DNA of 60,000 nucleotides from Owenia fusiformis (taxonomy: Eukaryota > Annelida > Polychaeta > Sabellida > Oweniidae), in the NCBI GenBank assembly GCA_903813345.2, contig CAIIXF020000011.1, positions 26,778,166-26,838,165 of the forward strand. The letters are read 5' to 3'. The notes under the pieces were generated by a model. It made no database searches, was not told the DNA's origin, and saw only the letters and a program-made list of their open reading frames with translations. Each line of letters opens with the position of its first letter. Position 1 is the stretch's first letter. The translations under genes were made by a program, and so were the position numbers. Shown piece by piece: positions 36,185 to 48,942 of this stretch.

Positions 36185-36197
36185 CTTTTCAAGGAAC

Positions 36198-38791
36198 CTG
36201 AATCAAAAGTAAAATATGGAATAAAAATCAAGACAAATAGATAAGAATCAAGAATTGTGTTGGTACATGAAAAAAAAAGTTAAAATACAATGACTTAAAC
36301 CATTTCATTATCAAATTTTCAATATAATGGATTATCCTGTTTATTTATATTCAAATGAAAAGTTTGAGTGGACATCAAACGAAAAACTGTGTACATTTGT
36401 TCAAGTTCATGTGGCTACAAATGACCACAAATATAATCATGCCCATTGTAAATATTAGTTGAACAAGTTATTGAACATGGATTGAAACTTTCTAAAGGTC
36501 AGACCAAACTATACTAACAAGAAAAGTAAATATGCAATGCTCGTTATTGTCTAATACTGTAGTTGATAGCTATAAGTGAGAAAATATAAAAAAAGCGATT
36601 CATCCTTAAATTTGATATTTCACAATGTTCAAAAGTATTCTGAAGCACAATTTATAAAACTTTGATGTTGACAGCTTGAAAATATGTCATTACAGTTAAT
36701 GAATGCAAAATTATAATTGTCACTATTAGCCTATGTCATAACATCTTATCTAAACATAGATAGAATCCGGAGCAAATAGTCAACATTTACCAATAAACCA
36801 ATCACGTCCTTGGACATTTGGATTTGAACCAACATGCTGAACCAACTTTTCTAGGATAGTTCAAGAACACTGTATCGGATCATCATTTGTGATATTTTTC
36901 AAATCTTGAATATTCATTTTAATTTGAAAGATCTCTGTTTTTACAGTTCCATGAATTTGTTTAAAGCATTCTATAAAGCATACTATATTTTGTTTAGAAA
37001 TCGAAAATTCTTTCTTTAGAAGAGCTTAACATGTTTATGAAAATTTTATGAAATTTTGCATCCACCTGATATAATCCAGTTGCACCCACTTGAAAATGAG
37101 AAAAATCATGAAAAATTGGCATATTTTGACCAATTTTGCTCTAAATTATAAAAATGAGAATTTTGCACCTACGCGAGAAAAAATACTGGGAGATCACTGA
37201 TTACATATTGACAACATGTGCTCTTGAACATTGAAAGCTAACATGTTTTGCTTTAAAGATAATATATTTGCTGAATCATGATTACAGTATTTATTAAAAC
37301 GAACTTATAAGGAGAGGGGTGCTAAAGATGTTGTCTTGCTTCAAGACTGAGTACCCCCCCCTATATCACTTTGTTGTTACTTCAAAAACAAAACAGGTCT
37401 CCACTTTTCACAATTATTGCCACATAAACTTAAAATCAGTGCAAATCATTAAATAAAGTCAGAAATATCCTACATCTGAAATTAAATTGATTCCTGTCCT
37501 CCTTCTTACATTAAACATAGATTGCCTAATTGGGGAAAATCAGTAATGTGTTCATAGAATATATACAAAAATATGTACATTGTATACCTATAAGCCATTC
37601 ACTTATATTGAGGTCAGTATTTTGTTTTTTATTAGATGATTTGCCAAAATATTCACTAAACCATGTCAACTTGCCAACAATCAGACTACATCTAAAGTAG
37701 GAGCAATTGATCACTGGAGTGATGTAACTGCTCTCAGTTACAAAGCAAGATCAATTAAAGGTGCAACAATTAGTGCAGGTTCAACGATCATCGACCAGTG
37801 TCAAAATATATTTAAGTTTGGATATTTCATCAAGACTAACATATATTTTTATTATCTACAAAGAAACCCCCTGGATGAACATTATTTCAGCTGATATTCC
37901 TCTTGAAACGTGGTGTATCTTGAAAATCTATAAGTGGGACTCCCTTTATAGAAGCTTTGAACTGAATTTACACTTCTTAATGCTGAAATTGAGACTTTAT
38001 GAATACATTTTAAGAAAATAGGTATGTCAAAGAAGATGTTAAGCCAAATATTGTCCTGATAGCTCAGTAAAAATAAAAAAATTCTAATTTTCTCTCTACA
38101 GTCCTTGTTGCCCCTTTAACTGCGAAAACGTTTTAGGGAAAGATCAAATAAACTTACCAATTTAAAAAAAGAATTGGGTAGTATGACAGTATCTCTAGCT
38201 TAGCTCAACTAAGATTACTAATCCATATTTTTTAGCAAAGCAGACCAGTAACACCTACACTTTCCTAGTCCACTTATAACTGTACTTGTGAGTCATAGAT
38301 TCAACCAAACTGTAAGAATTTGTAATTGATATGATAGCCACAAAGTAGAACATTCCAGCTGAGCCCACACAGCACAAAACTATGAATTGATCATAGAATA
38401 ATTTGTTCCTCATATCGGAAGTAATTATCCTTGACTCTAGTTTTTCTGTTATTGTTAAAATGCAAGAATCAAAAATGCCAATGGTCAAATTTTATATTTT
38501 GTGATTTGAAATAAATTGTTTGAGATGTTTTGTTGATAAAATACTCACTCGTTACAACTATTTCCAGACATGTATAGAACATTTTTGAAAATATAAAATA
38601 GTTATTATTTTATATTAAAATTTACATGATATGATATGATTTAATGATGCAACAAAAATAGGGTGTTAATAAAGTTACCAATGTGCAAAAAGACACATTT
38701 AAAAGACCATTGCTGAGTATAATATAATTCATTAAATTAATAACATGGAAATAATATCAAGGAATAGTTTTTAATATTCATGCTGACACAA
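36198..38791. other. Upstream region of the convertase gene
   Basis: Must contain the first non-coding exon and perhaps the promoter, but I cannot place either. AT-rich; no coding or repeat structure recognised. Confidence 0.5.
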
Positions 38792-39255
38792 GCACAGGCT
38801 GGTATCAAAAGATTTGTCCGCTGTGACGGAGCATGCTACTTTTCATAAAAACTCTAAGAATACTTCACAATTTATCTTTTAACTCATATGTTTCGTTATA
38901 TCAAAGAAAATTACTTACTCCATGCAATGAATATATCATCTGCGGGTAACCTTCACCTCTGTTTGAAGTCTAATAATACTAGGATTAAAAGCCATTGAAA
39001 ACGGCGCCAGAGTATAAAACTCTAAAATGTACAATTTCTTTTTTTAACTTTTTAATGGCATAATATAGTGACACAATAATATTAACGTATGTTTTCAGAA
39101 AAACTCTGAATGTGTTAATGAGATATTGATGTAATGGGTCGTTTTAATTCTTTTATAAAAAACAATGTTTACATTTTTGTCCACTGTCACGGAGCAGTTT
39201 CACAGCTCACATTTGCAACTGCTCCGTCACAGCGGACAACAAATTTAAACATTTT
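38792..39255. mobile_element. Truncated copy of the CACAGGCTGG foldback family
   Basis: A complete left arm (CACAGGCTGGTATC at 38792 to GTCC.CTGTCACGGAGC near 39195), a very short loop, then only about 40 bp of right arm (GCTCCGTCACAGCGGACAA at 39220). The large loop and most of the right arm of the 32154 copy are missing. Confidence 0.75.
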
Positions 39256-39440
39256 CAAAATAGTTTATGTACTCTCAGTCCCAATAACCACACGTATTAG
39301 AGAGATGGGCGTGGCACACAATCTAATGACCATGGTCAAAAATTTTCATCAGGTTTTTAGGTTTTAGTGTGTCAAATTGTCAATTGTCAATACTGATACG
39401 CGGATTTCTTGAACTCATTTTCTAGAACTAAATAACGCAG

Positions 39441-39546
39441 ATTGAGTGTGACGATGGCAGTATGTCGTGGATGGATGACATCCTAAACTACAGTGATGGA
39501 CCTCTTTCTGCGTGTACAAATATTACAATGGGGTTGCAGGAAAAAG
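39441..39546 (+). CDS. Candidate orphan exon, unidentified
   Basis: A CAG acceptor-like edge, 106 nt open in the frame IECDDGSMSWMDDILNYSDG and onward, then AAAAAG|GTGAAT as a donor. Codon use and composition look protein-like compared with surrounding AT-rich sequence. The upstream polypyrimidine tract is weak, there is no partner exon, and no family is recognised. It could be part of a gene running right, or chance. Confidence 0.25.
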
Positions 39547-40273
39547 GTGAATCTCATGAATTGAGCATGGTCCTTTATAAGAATTTCACCAAGTTAAAAA
39601 GCTCAGTAATAAATTAGACAACTGAATTGACCCACCAATGTCCATTTTGGAACATTTTTCTGAAGTTTGAAAATTATGAATATTTACTCACCGAGAGGCG
39701 TCGAATCAAGACCGAGATATCTTCAGGTCCTAACAGTTGTTGAAAATTCAATTATCAATCTTTAATGTCACGTCATTTTAGGCTCTAAATGGAAGTAGTT
39801 GACCCACAAAATAGGTTTTATTCGGAGAGAAAAGTTTTGTAGTTTCACAAACTCCTCTTTAATTTAGATCAATGACAGGCATTATGTCAACCCATATACT
39901 AGAATAGCATATCAACCCCGTGCAGTTCCTGTTCATCACTTTGATATATTGAGACAATAAATGAGTAAAATTTAGATAAAATATATTTCCTGAGGTTTAT
40001 CAGAATAAATAGATAATCATCAAAATTGATACAAACTTAAAAGTAATAAGATTTTTTCTTGTCATAAAAAGTTTTGGCGCATGCGCATCAAGTTGCGTTT
40101 TGATTTCCGTTCAAATATTTTTAAAAACATTTTTAGTTATTGTTTGTCTTATCTAGCCTTATTTGGACGAAGTTTGCTCAATAATAAGATGGACCATCAA
40201 GTAAGTTGTTTATGTGAAGTTATTGAAAATCAATTCTATGTGTTTTCCCCTAGGCCTAATTGACTCATCTTGA

Positions 40274-40500
40274 GGCGAGATCATGGGCTTTCAACTAGAA
40301 GGGTGGGCAACTTCCCATATTTCATACATAAACATTGCCATGGGTTTTCAAAATGGTTATAATGAAAACACGCGCTACGCGCTAACGCGCCACGCGCCAA
40401 TGCGCTAGTAGAAAATGATCCTTCCCCCACGATGTGTGCGCATGTTTTAAGCGCATGTTTATGATTGGTCTATACCCTTGGCCCAGGGACATGTATAATT
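40274..40500. repeat. Left member of a large inverted repeat with CGCG-rich core
   Basis: Contains 'gggctttcaactagaaggg', 'ggttataatgaaaacacgcg' and a run of CGCGCTA variants, then 'ggcccagggacatgtata'. The inverted, longer counterpart is at 47111-47698. The left member has lost about 350 bp. Confidence 0.7.
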
Positions 40501-40878
40501 AGGGTTATGACTCCCTGGGAACTTGTCAAAACATTGACACTTCAAAGACTGTATAAATCACCGCTAACCTGTCAATCAGACTTTGATGTGAACTTTGCGG
40601 CCGCAGGAAATAAACAAAGCCTCTCGAAAATTACACTTTTCAAGTTACGATTTCTCTAAAAATATAAGACCAATTAAGATGTTCTTCACACCGTTAAAAA
40701 ACAGAATTCAACTTTAATTTAGGAAATAATTCCAAAACTAAATGAACGTGTACTTTTCTCTGTATTTGACCTGAAAGAACATGAGTAACTTAGAATTAAT
40801 AAATATTTACGGCCAATTACTGGACAATGATAAAACACGCTGGTCAGGTTTACATTACTTTTTAAATCGTCTCTTATT

Positions 40879-41727
40879 CACCCTATGCAGACAGAGCCTG
40901 TGGGAAATATTGGGTGCGGAGCAAATGAGCGGAGGGTGCGGAGCTAACGGTTATTTTTGAATTTAAATTTGGGATATTTCTGAAACTAAGCCGTTTTGGG
41001 ACTTCAAATATACCAAGATATGTGTATTTGACACCAAATATCAATACAATTGTGAAAATAGTAGCGCAATTCATTCTATAGCGACGCAGTGTGCCTTAAA
41101 CCTTTCCCAGACCTATATATTTTGAAATTATCCTTTTAATACTGAGTCCCCAGCATTCATAAAAAATGGTGTTCAAGGTGCACTATCTATACAAATTATT
41201 TTTGCATCTTGGAAGCCAGGCAGTATCTGTGTGATTTTATAAAAATTCGGAAATTTTTTCAGATATGAGCCCCCTCTAAATATTGGGTGCGGAGCAGCTC
41301 CATAAACGTAGCTCCACACCCAATATTTAGAGGGGCTCATATCTGAAGAACATTTCCGAATTTTTATAAAATCACACAGATACTGCCTGGCTTCCAAGAT
41401 GCAAAAATAATTTGCATGGGTAGTGTATCTTGAACACCATTTTTTATGAATGCTGGGGACGCAGTATTAAAAGGATAGTCTCAAAATATATAGGTCTGGG
41501 AAATGTTTAAGGCATACTGTGTCGCTATAAAATGAATTGCACTACTATTTTCACAATTTTATTGATATTTGGTTTCAAATACACATATCTTGGTATATTT
41601 GAAGTCCCAAAACGGCTTAGTTTCAGAAATATCCCAATTTTAAATTCAAAAATGACCGTTAGCTCCGCACCCTCCGCTCATTTGCGCCGCACCCAATATT
41701 TCCCACAGGCTCTGTCTGCATAGGGTG
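40879..41727. mobile_element. 849-bp near-perfect foldback, CACCCTATGC ends, TTATT duplication
   Basis: Arms 40879-41300 and about 41306-41727 are inverted copies with few differences and a centre of only a few bases near 41303. Termini CACCCTATGCAGACAGAGCC; exact flanking TTATT (40874-40878 and 41728-41732). The 63-residue open frames on both arms are mirror copies. No transposase. Confidence 0.88.
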
Positions 41728-41809
41728 TTATTTAAAACTTTAATTCCAAATGAAATACAATCCTGTTTTCAACAATATTCCTGGTAAAATAGGTAATACA
41801 ATTCACTGG

Positions 41810-42380
41810 GATTACTCCCGTCGAGAGCTACTTAGATTTTGAAAGTATAGCTCTCTATCGCTAGAATCAACAGCTTAAGAATCCTGACTTCAAAGAAAAT
41901 TTCAGGGAATTCAGCTGACTCATGTTGCACATTATATACCTGAAAATGTATCCTACATCGCATCTTTCATTCAGCTCAACTATAGAACGTCTCACTGCCA
42001 TATGTATCGATCAGGACTTCATTTTATTGGTCGTGTCAAAAGTTTTGGCCAGGTATATTCAATATGGCGGCTTGACGTTTCCCAAGTTGCGCATGCGTCG
42101 ATAGTATTTCCGTTTAACCGCCATATTGGAAATGGGTATCGAACAAAAAACGATTAGAACTCCTGATCGCCATAGAAGCACATCCGCGATCCTACATGCA
42201 CGGGGAAAGTAGACACATATGAGCCCATATGTAGGCTACAGTTTGAGACAAACAGCAAGCCGTTGACTGGCGCTGATCAAATTTAGATGTCACAATTCTT
42301 CAGCTGGGAGATCCTCACGATGGAGAGCTATACTTTCAAAATCTAACATGGTAGCTCTCGACGTGAGTAACACTGGGACT
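41810..42380. mobile_element. Inverted-repeat element (~570 bp)
   Basis: Left 'cccgtcgagagctacttaga' and 'gaaagtatagctctc'; right 'gagagctatactttc' and 'ggtagctctcgacgtgag' in inverse order. Exact ends are not resolved because terminal similarity is patchy. No coding capacity. Confidence 0.6.
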
Positions 42381-42923
42381 GACGTAATTCAAAACTTTTT
42401 AAATCTAAAATCAAATTGAGAAAAACGAAAGCAAACATGAAAGGGGGGTTTTTAGGGGTCTTGGAAATCCATATTCACTATTTTTCACTAGCCCCTCAGT
42501 CTTATACCATTTACAGCATTTTTCACCCCTTTTACATGTATTTAACATACAGTGTGTGCAATATTTTTCACATCTCCCTATAGTACTATATTTTACAAAA
42601 AGCTCGGGTAAATAATATATCTGTACGATAATTTTGAAATTACCGTTGAAAAAAGTTTGGATAATATTCAGAAGGAAATAACATAATGCAAGAATCCACG
42701 TAGTACCAAATGTATAATCATACGGCAAATAGGCAGTACACAGGCCTGAAGCCAGGGGGGTTCGGAGGGTGACTTTGGAATTTTTGAAAAAGTGACCCCC
42801 CCCCCCACCCCTGGGAAATCCTGGTTACTGTCCTGGCATATGGCATATAGAGACTACTATATAGAGATCTGGATTACCCCCATAAATGTGGGACTGATTT
42901 TTCAAATCACCCCCCACAACCAG

Positions 42924-43099
42924 GCCCGTAGCCAGAGGGGGAGCTGGGGGAGCGGAGCTCCCCCTCTGGCCAGAGATTCTTTCAAAATCATGCAGTTTTT
43001 CACCATTCTGAGAATTTTTTGTATGATTATTAGCCAAAATTATGAAAAAGCTTCCCCTGGAAAAAAGGCTCCCCCTCCTGGTAAAAGCTGGCTACGGGC
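42924..43099. mobile_element. Short inverted-repeat element, GCCCGTAGCC ends
   Basis: GCCCGTAGCCAG at the left and CTGGCTACGGGC at the right, with G/C-rich inner palindrome 'ggagctgggggagcggagct'. 176 bp. A related-looking end lies near 42745 ('aagccaggggggttcgg'). Confidence 0.6.
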
Positions 43100-43533
43100 A
43101 AGTCCCCACAACTACTTGTGTATTGAAATCCCAAATTTATGGGGATAAGCTGGATCTGCAGTATTCGTTCAAACTGCGAGTTTAAATTTCATAATAGGCT
43201 TCTTTAATTCTTTTAAAACATATGTTTATTTAACTTATACGATGCCATATACGATAAATGTTACCCCCTCTTATGCAGTCATACAATAGATTTTCACCCT
43301 CCTCTTATACGATAACCCTATACACCCCCCCCCCATGAAAGCGAAAGAGGTGTAACCGGGCACGAAAAGAAAAATGGAAAAATATAAATGCGACGCCTGC
43401 AAATTATCCCACCGTTTGGTAAGTCTGAGAGATATAACTTCAAATACAAAGAGTAAAGATATATAAAACATCCATGACTTGATATTAAGAGGTAACATGC
43501 GACAAATAAACATTATATTAATTAAGTCATTGT

Positions 43534-46500
43534 AGATGAGTAGCCAGATTGCATAAAGTCTTCAAATAAAGAAGTTTAAACCTCCAAAAGGTTACCGGCT
43601 AATCTTGGTACCGTTGGAAAGCTTAACATCTGCACTAATATGCTTGATGACTAAAAACATTCAGAACAGGTGGAAAAGTTCTTTAAAATGCTGGTTTCCA
43701 TGGTAACTGCAATGTTGTCACTATTAAGGCCCATGAATATACTTTTGAACATATCTAGAGAACGCTTTGACCATATGTAATGATAAAAGTATCACTGTAA
43801 AGATAATTTGACACCGTTTTTGAAAAAACGCATTTCTATGATTTATGGGTCTATTGTGATGTCACAGAACTAGAAACGCTGGATTTTTGGTGATTTTGAC
43901 AGAAGTTATACATGTATCACGTGCCTTTGTAAGCCATGCAGTGTTTAAAGTAAACATTTTTTTGTTTATAAGTCACTTAAAATAACACTTATAATATCAG
44001 TATATTAAGTAATCAATATCATCATGATTATGATGTCATAATGCAAAAGAATAGAGGCCTTATTTAAATATCTAATATCGATATTCTACAAATTCAAATA
44101 TATTTGAGGCCGAGGATTTATACATTTTATAATTTTTCAAGATGATTTAAAAAGCTTCAATCATATGTCAGGTTTGATATGTGGACGAAAAGGTTACTGG
44201 CTAATTGTGGTACCGTTTGAAAGCTTTGCATCTGTATTAACATCTTGATAACTAAAATGAATCAAAACTGGTGAGATATTAATAAAAATGTTGGTTTCTA
44301 TGGTAACTGCAATACTGTCACTATTAAAGCTCGGGGATATACTTTTGAAGATATCTAGAGAAGGTTTTGACCAAAAATCATTTTAAAAGTTTCATTGTAA
44401 AGGTAATTTAACGAACTTGTTGAAACTACATATATTTTAGGTTTTTTGGACTCATTGTGATGTCATAGAACAAGAAACGCTGTTTTTTTGGCGATTTTAA
44501 CAGAATGTATAGATGTGTCACATCCCTTTGTTAGCCATAGTGACCTTTTTTTAATCTATCGGAGAAAAGGTTGCATCGTTTAACCAGAATATTATAACAT
44601 TGAAATGAACTAATTTATACTAACTCAAGTTTTGTTTTAAAACACCGTTAGGTTGCTATGGAGACTACTTAATATGTATATACAAGTGTGTACATAAATA
44701 TGATGAAGTACTGTATACTGGTATGGAGTTGTGATTAATACGGCTGCATATGTAGAACAATGAATACTATATACTGTGTAATTAATGGTTGTAAGTGATC
44801 AAATGTATGTGCAATCACATTGGTGAGGATTAGATAGGCATATTGAAATATATATTAGTGTGATGTCACAATATGAGATTAACACAATAAGCAGATTTAA
44901 TTCAAAGTTGAGGATCAAAGTAAGTCCATGGAGGCAGAGGAGATATTATCTTACTTTCTAAATGTACTAACGTCTTCTTTATATAAACTACAAAGACTGC
45001 CTCCTACAATTTTACTACTGACATTACACAGCTGTCACCAGGGTCCCACATTTTTACCTTTGGAAAGATGTCTTGAGGCAGATTGAAATTGGCTATGGTA
45101 CTAGTATTAAATGTTGTTATTTATCTTCAAAATGGAGGAAAATGGATGTAATATAATAATTATAATAATTGATCACAATTATAAGTCTCCATGCTAAAGT
45201 TAATCATTTCATTGTAAATATATATAAACATTAGGTCAAAATCAATCATAATAAAAATCATTATTAACACGCAAATTAGCTAATTTGCACATTTTTAATA
45301 GAAATTCCAGAAGTACAGCGTTTCTAGTTCTATGACATCACAATGACTCCGAAAACCAGAGAAAAGTGTATTTTCAACAAGTTTGTTAAATTGCCTTTAA
45401 ATGATACTTTCAACATGATATTTGATCAAAGCGTTCTCCGGATATCGACAAAACTGTTTGTCTGATCTTTAATAGTGACAACATTGTATTACCATAGAAA
45501 CCAGCATTTCTAATAATTTCTAAATTGTTTCAATTTGTTTCAGTCTTCAAACATGTTAGTACAAATGCATGCCAAGCTTTCACAAGGTCAATCAGTAACC
45601 TTTTCGTCTATATATCAAATGTGACATATGGTTACAGGTTTTCCAAATTATCTTTGAAAATGTATAAAGCCTAACATGTATCTGAATTTGTCAAAATTAT
45701 CGATATGAAATATTTGAATAAGGTCTCTATCTTTTTGCATTATATATGATATAACAATCATGAATATATTGTCTGTTTGATGAACTAATATTACTATAGT
45801 GTTGTTTTAAGTCACTTTTAAACAAAAAAGGCTCACTCCAATACTGTCAATACTGTAGCTTACAAAGGCACATGATGCCTGTATGAATTCTGTCAGAATC
45901 GCCAAATAATGCCGCGTTTCTAGTTCTATGACATCACAATGAGCCCGAAAATCACAAAAATTATGTTTTTTCAAAATAATTGTTAAATTACCTTTACAGT
46001 GATATAATTATTGTGACATACAGTCAAAGCGTTCCCTAGATATGTTCATAAGACTATTCATGGGCCTTAATGGTGACAACAATGCAGTTACCATGGAAAC
46101 CAGCATTTTAAAGAATTTTCTCACCTATTCTGAATTGTTTTAGTCATCAAACATATTAGTGCAGATGCTAAACTTTCCAACGGTACCATGATTTGCCAGT
46201 AACCTTTTTATCGACATACTGAACATGACATTATATTATTAAGGATTTTTTAAATTATCATTGAAAAGGTATAAATGCCTCAAATATATCTTGATTTGTC
46301 AAAAATCTTGATATTAGATATTTGAATTAGGCCTCTATCTCTTTGCATTATGACATTACAATCACAGTGATATTGTTTGTTCGATATACTAATACTATGT
46401 GTTGTGTTAAGTCACTTAAAGACAAAAAATATTTTACTTTAAGTATTGTAGCTTACAGAAGCACATGATACATGTCAAAATTCTGTCAAAATCACCGAAA

Positions 46501-46842
46501 AATCAGCCGTTTCTAGTTCTATGACATCACAATGAGCCCAATAATCCAAAAAATACATTTTTTCAAAAACTGTGTCAAATTATCTTTACAGTGATACTTT
46601 TATCAAGACATATGGTCAAACTGTTCTCTAGATATGTTCAAAAGTATATTCATGGGCCTTAATAGTGACAACATTGCAGTTACCATGGAAACCAGCATTT
46701 TAAGGAACTTTTCCACCTGTTCTGAATGTTTTTAGTCATCAAGCATGTTAGTGCAGAAGTTAAGCTTTCCAACGGTACCAAGATTAGCCAGTAAGCTTTT
46801 GGAGGTTTAATCTCTTCAAATATTGCCGGCTGCTACTCGTCT
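43534..46842. mobile_element. 3.3-kb foldback built from ~600-bp units (two forward, three reverse)
   Basis: Unit marker 'tggtaccgttggaaagc' or its inverse at about 43606 and 44207 (forward), 45575, 46178 and 46765 (reverse). Within units: 'tttccatggtaactgcaat', 'tctagttctatgacatcaca'. Outer ends match in inverse (GAGTAGC...TTAAACCTCCAAAAG at the left; CTTTTGGAGGTTTAA...GCTACTC at the right). The centre (44550-45280) is unique. No transposase. Confidence 0.75.
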
Positions 46843-47110
46843 ATTGGTCAAGTAGTCGGGCCCCCGGCTCAGATTTCGAAACGGGATTTTTCTCGCCGAT
46901 GGATGGACCCAAATAATGCAATGAAATAGGGAGCGTATTCGCATATCTGCGACCATTCATCTTGTAAGGTGCTACTTTCTATTTATCTTCCTTTTAAATC
47001 AGATAAAACACACTGACAATCGATTATCTTTGCACAGTTAACGATCAAACATTGGGCTTCTTCATACTTCTGCTTTCTGATGCGCCACCTAATCTCTTCA
47101 CTCACTCGAT

Positions 47111-47698
47111 TTTTATACATGTTCCTGGGCCTGTGGGAACGATCATTCTGAACAGTGCGTTAGTGCGCTAGCGCGTTAGCGCGTAGCGCGTGTTTTCATT
47201 ATAACCTTTCAAAATTGGAGAATGTACACATTCCAAGAAAATCTTATTTTGTACTTTTTATTGATGATTAAAAGAAATAACTCAAAAATGAAAACATGAT
47301 CTTCTACATACATCTTGATAATTTAATAAAAATTGGAATTCATCATAATTATGATAATACAGAAAGTGAACATTCTCCCACAAATTATGTTTTTATTGGA
47401 ATGTGTTCTTGAATAATTACCCACAATGCAATACTCAAAGAGAACATCTTGATAACTCTTATTCTTATTGGTCTCTTTTGTTTACTTTTATATGATATTG
47501 AATATATTTTATGCTTAAATCATATCTAAAATTGATTTTTATTCAAAATAATACTAAAACATATACATTTATCTAATACTTTTTGAAATATTGCCATAAA
47601 AGGGAAGCATGTCCTTGCTCATTTTGAAGGTCTCATGTTATTACATAGAGTTGCATACCCTTCTAGTTGAAAGCCCATGGCGAGATCTAAAATTATCA
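47111..47698. repeat. Right member of the large inverted repeat with CGCG-rich core
   Basis: Inverse copy of 40274-40500, about 590 bp, with the fuller internal segment. The CGCG core is at 47155-47200. Confidence 0.7.
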
Positions 47699-47716
47699 CT
47701 TTCGACTTTGAATATA

Positions 47717-48543
47717 CTACTTTTTTCAAGGCCTGACTGCGTCGCTAACATGCTAAATATAAGAGTTAGCTGACGTTTGGGAGTCTGACTTACCTTCTAA
47801 AGGTTAGAACCCGAATCTTAATGAAACCATATCACCTTTGTTGCGTCGATGATGATGCATAAACATAGCATTTGATAGAAATTAGCGTAAATGCTTTTCC
47901 GACTTTTTCATTTTTCATCAATGTTGACTTCCGGGAAGGCGTTGTAGTTATCACGAAATAACGCATTGACCCTTGAACTTTACTTTGTTGACATGTCAAC
48001 CAAGCATGTCTGGTGTGAAAATTAAAAGAATATTAAGCAATTTTCTACATCCGCCAAGCTAAGTGAAGTAGTCAATATTTAAAATTACCAATTTCAAGTG
48101 AAGTACGCAACGAACGAAACTGCGTGATCTACACTCCCACTATTGGTCTGAATGAAATGCTACGTAGAAATATGAGCCGTCTGCTGTATTAGTCGATTAA
48201 TAGAGTAAGACCTGTTGGTGATGCTTTATAATTTAGACCAAAACATTGAAGAACAAACGAACCTGTAAATCGTGAAAACAACGAACAAATATTTGGTTTT
48301 CACATATGTTCGGTAATTTTTCGTATTGAAACTTCCGGAACTTACAAGGAAATCATTCATTTTCTCGATCCATGATTTACCTCTTGGATGTTGTGGCAAA
48401 TGCTCCATGGTTGACACAACAAAGGTGATATGGTTTCATTAAGATTCGGGTTCTAACCTTTAGAAGGTAAGTCAGACTCCCAAACGTCAGCTAACTCTTA
48501 TATTTAGCATGTTAGCGACGCAGTCAGGCCTTGAAAAAAGTAG
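47717..48543. mobile_element. 827-bp inverted-repeat element, TA-flanked
   Basis: Termini CTACTTTTTTCAAGGCCTGA and its inverse, with arms of about 130 bp nearly identical ('ttctaaaggttagaacccga' inside). Flanked by TA at 47715-47716 and 48544-48545. Unique interior, no transposase. Tc1/mariner-type by target site. Confidence 0.8.
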
Positions 48544-48942
48544 TACGTGTGGGGTAATGTCGACATAAGAGATGGGTTAACTTCGAGACTAGACGATGAA
48601 CACGGCCTCTAATGCGTTGGATTGTCTTACTCAGTTGTTTTTCGCCATGTTTGATTTCTGGAAAAATTTAAATCTAGCGAGATCTCGATCCATGCGAGAA
48701 AAAAAACATGGCTTCCCCCATCGGAAATTAGAGCAAATAAACAACAAGGTGTCGAAGTTACTCCAATTGTCTAATTAACCCCAAAATGGTGTCAACGTTA
48801 CACCCCTTCACCCAAGTTTAACAAGTCTGTATGGCCTTCTTTATATATCTGATCTTTCTTAGATAGCCGTATTGAGTTCTGCTTCCAAGCTATGCGAATC
48901 ACATTATTTCGATCGCTGGAAACAAATTTATTTTGATAATGT

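Noticed and set aside
40883-41723. Two 63-residue open frames as paralogous small genes
   Set aside because: They are the same sequence read from the two arms of a foldback.
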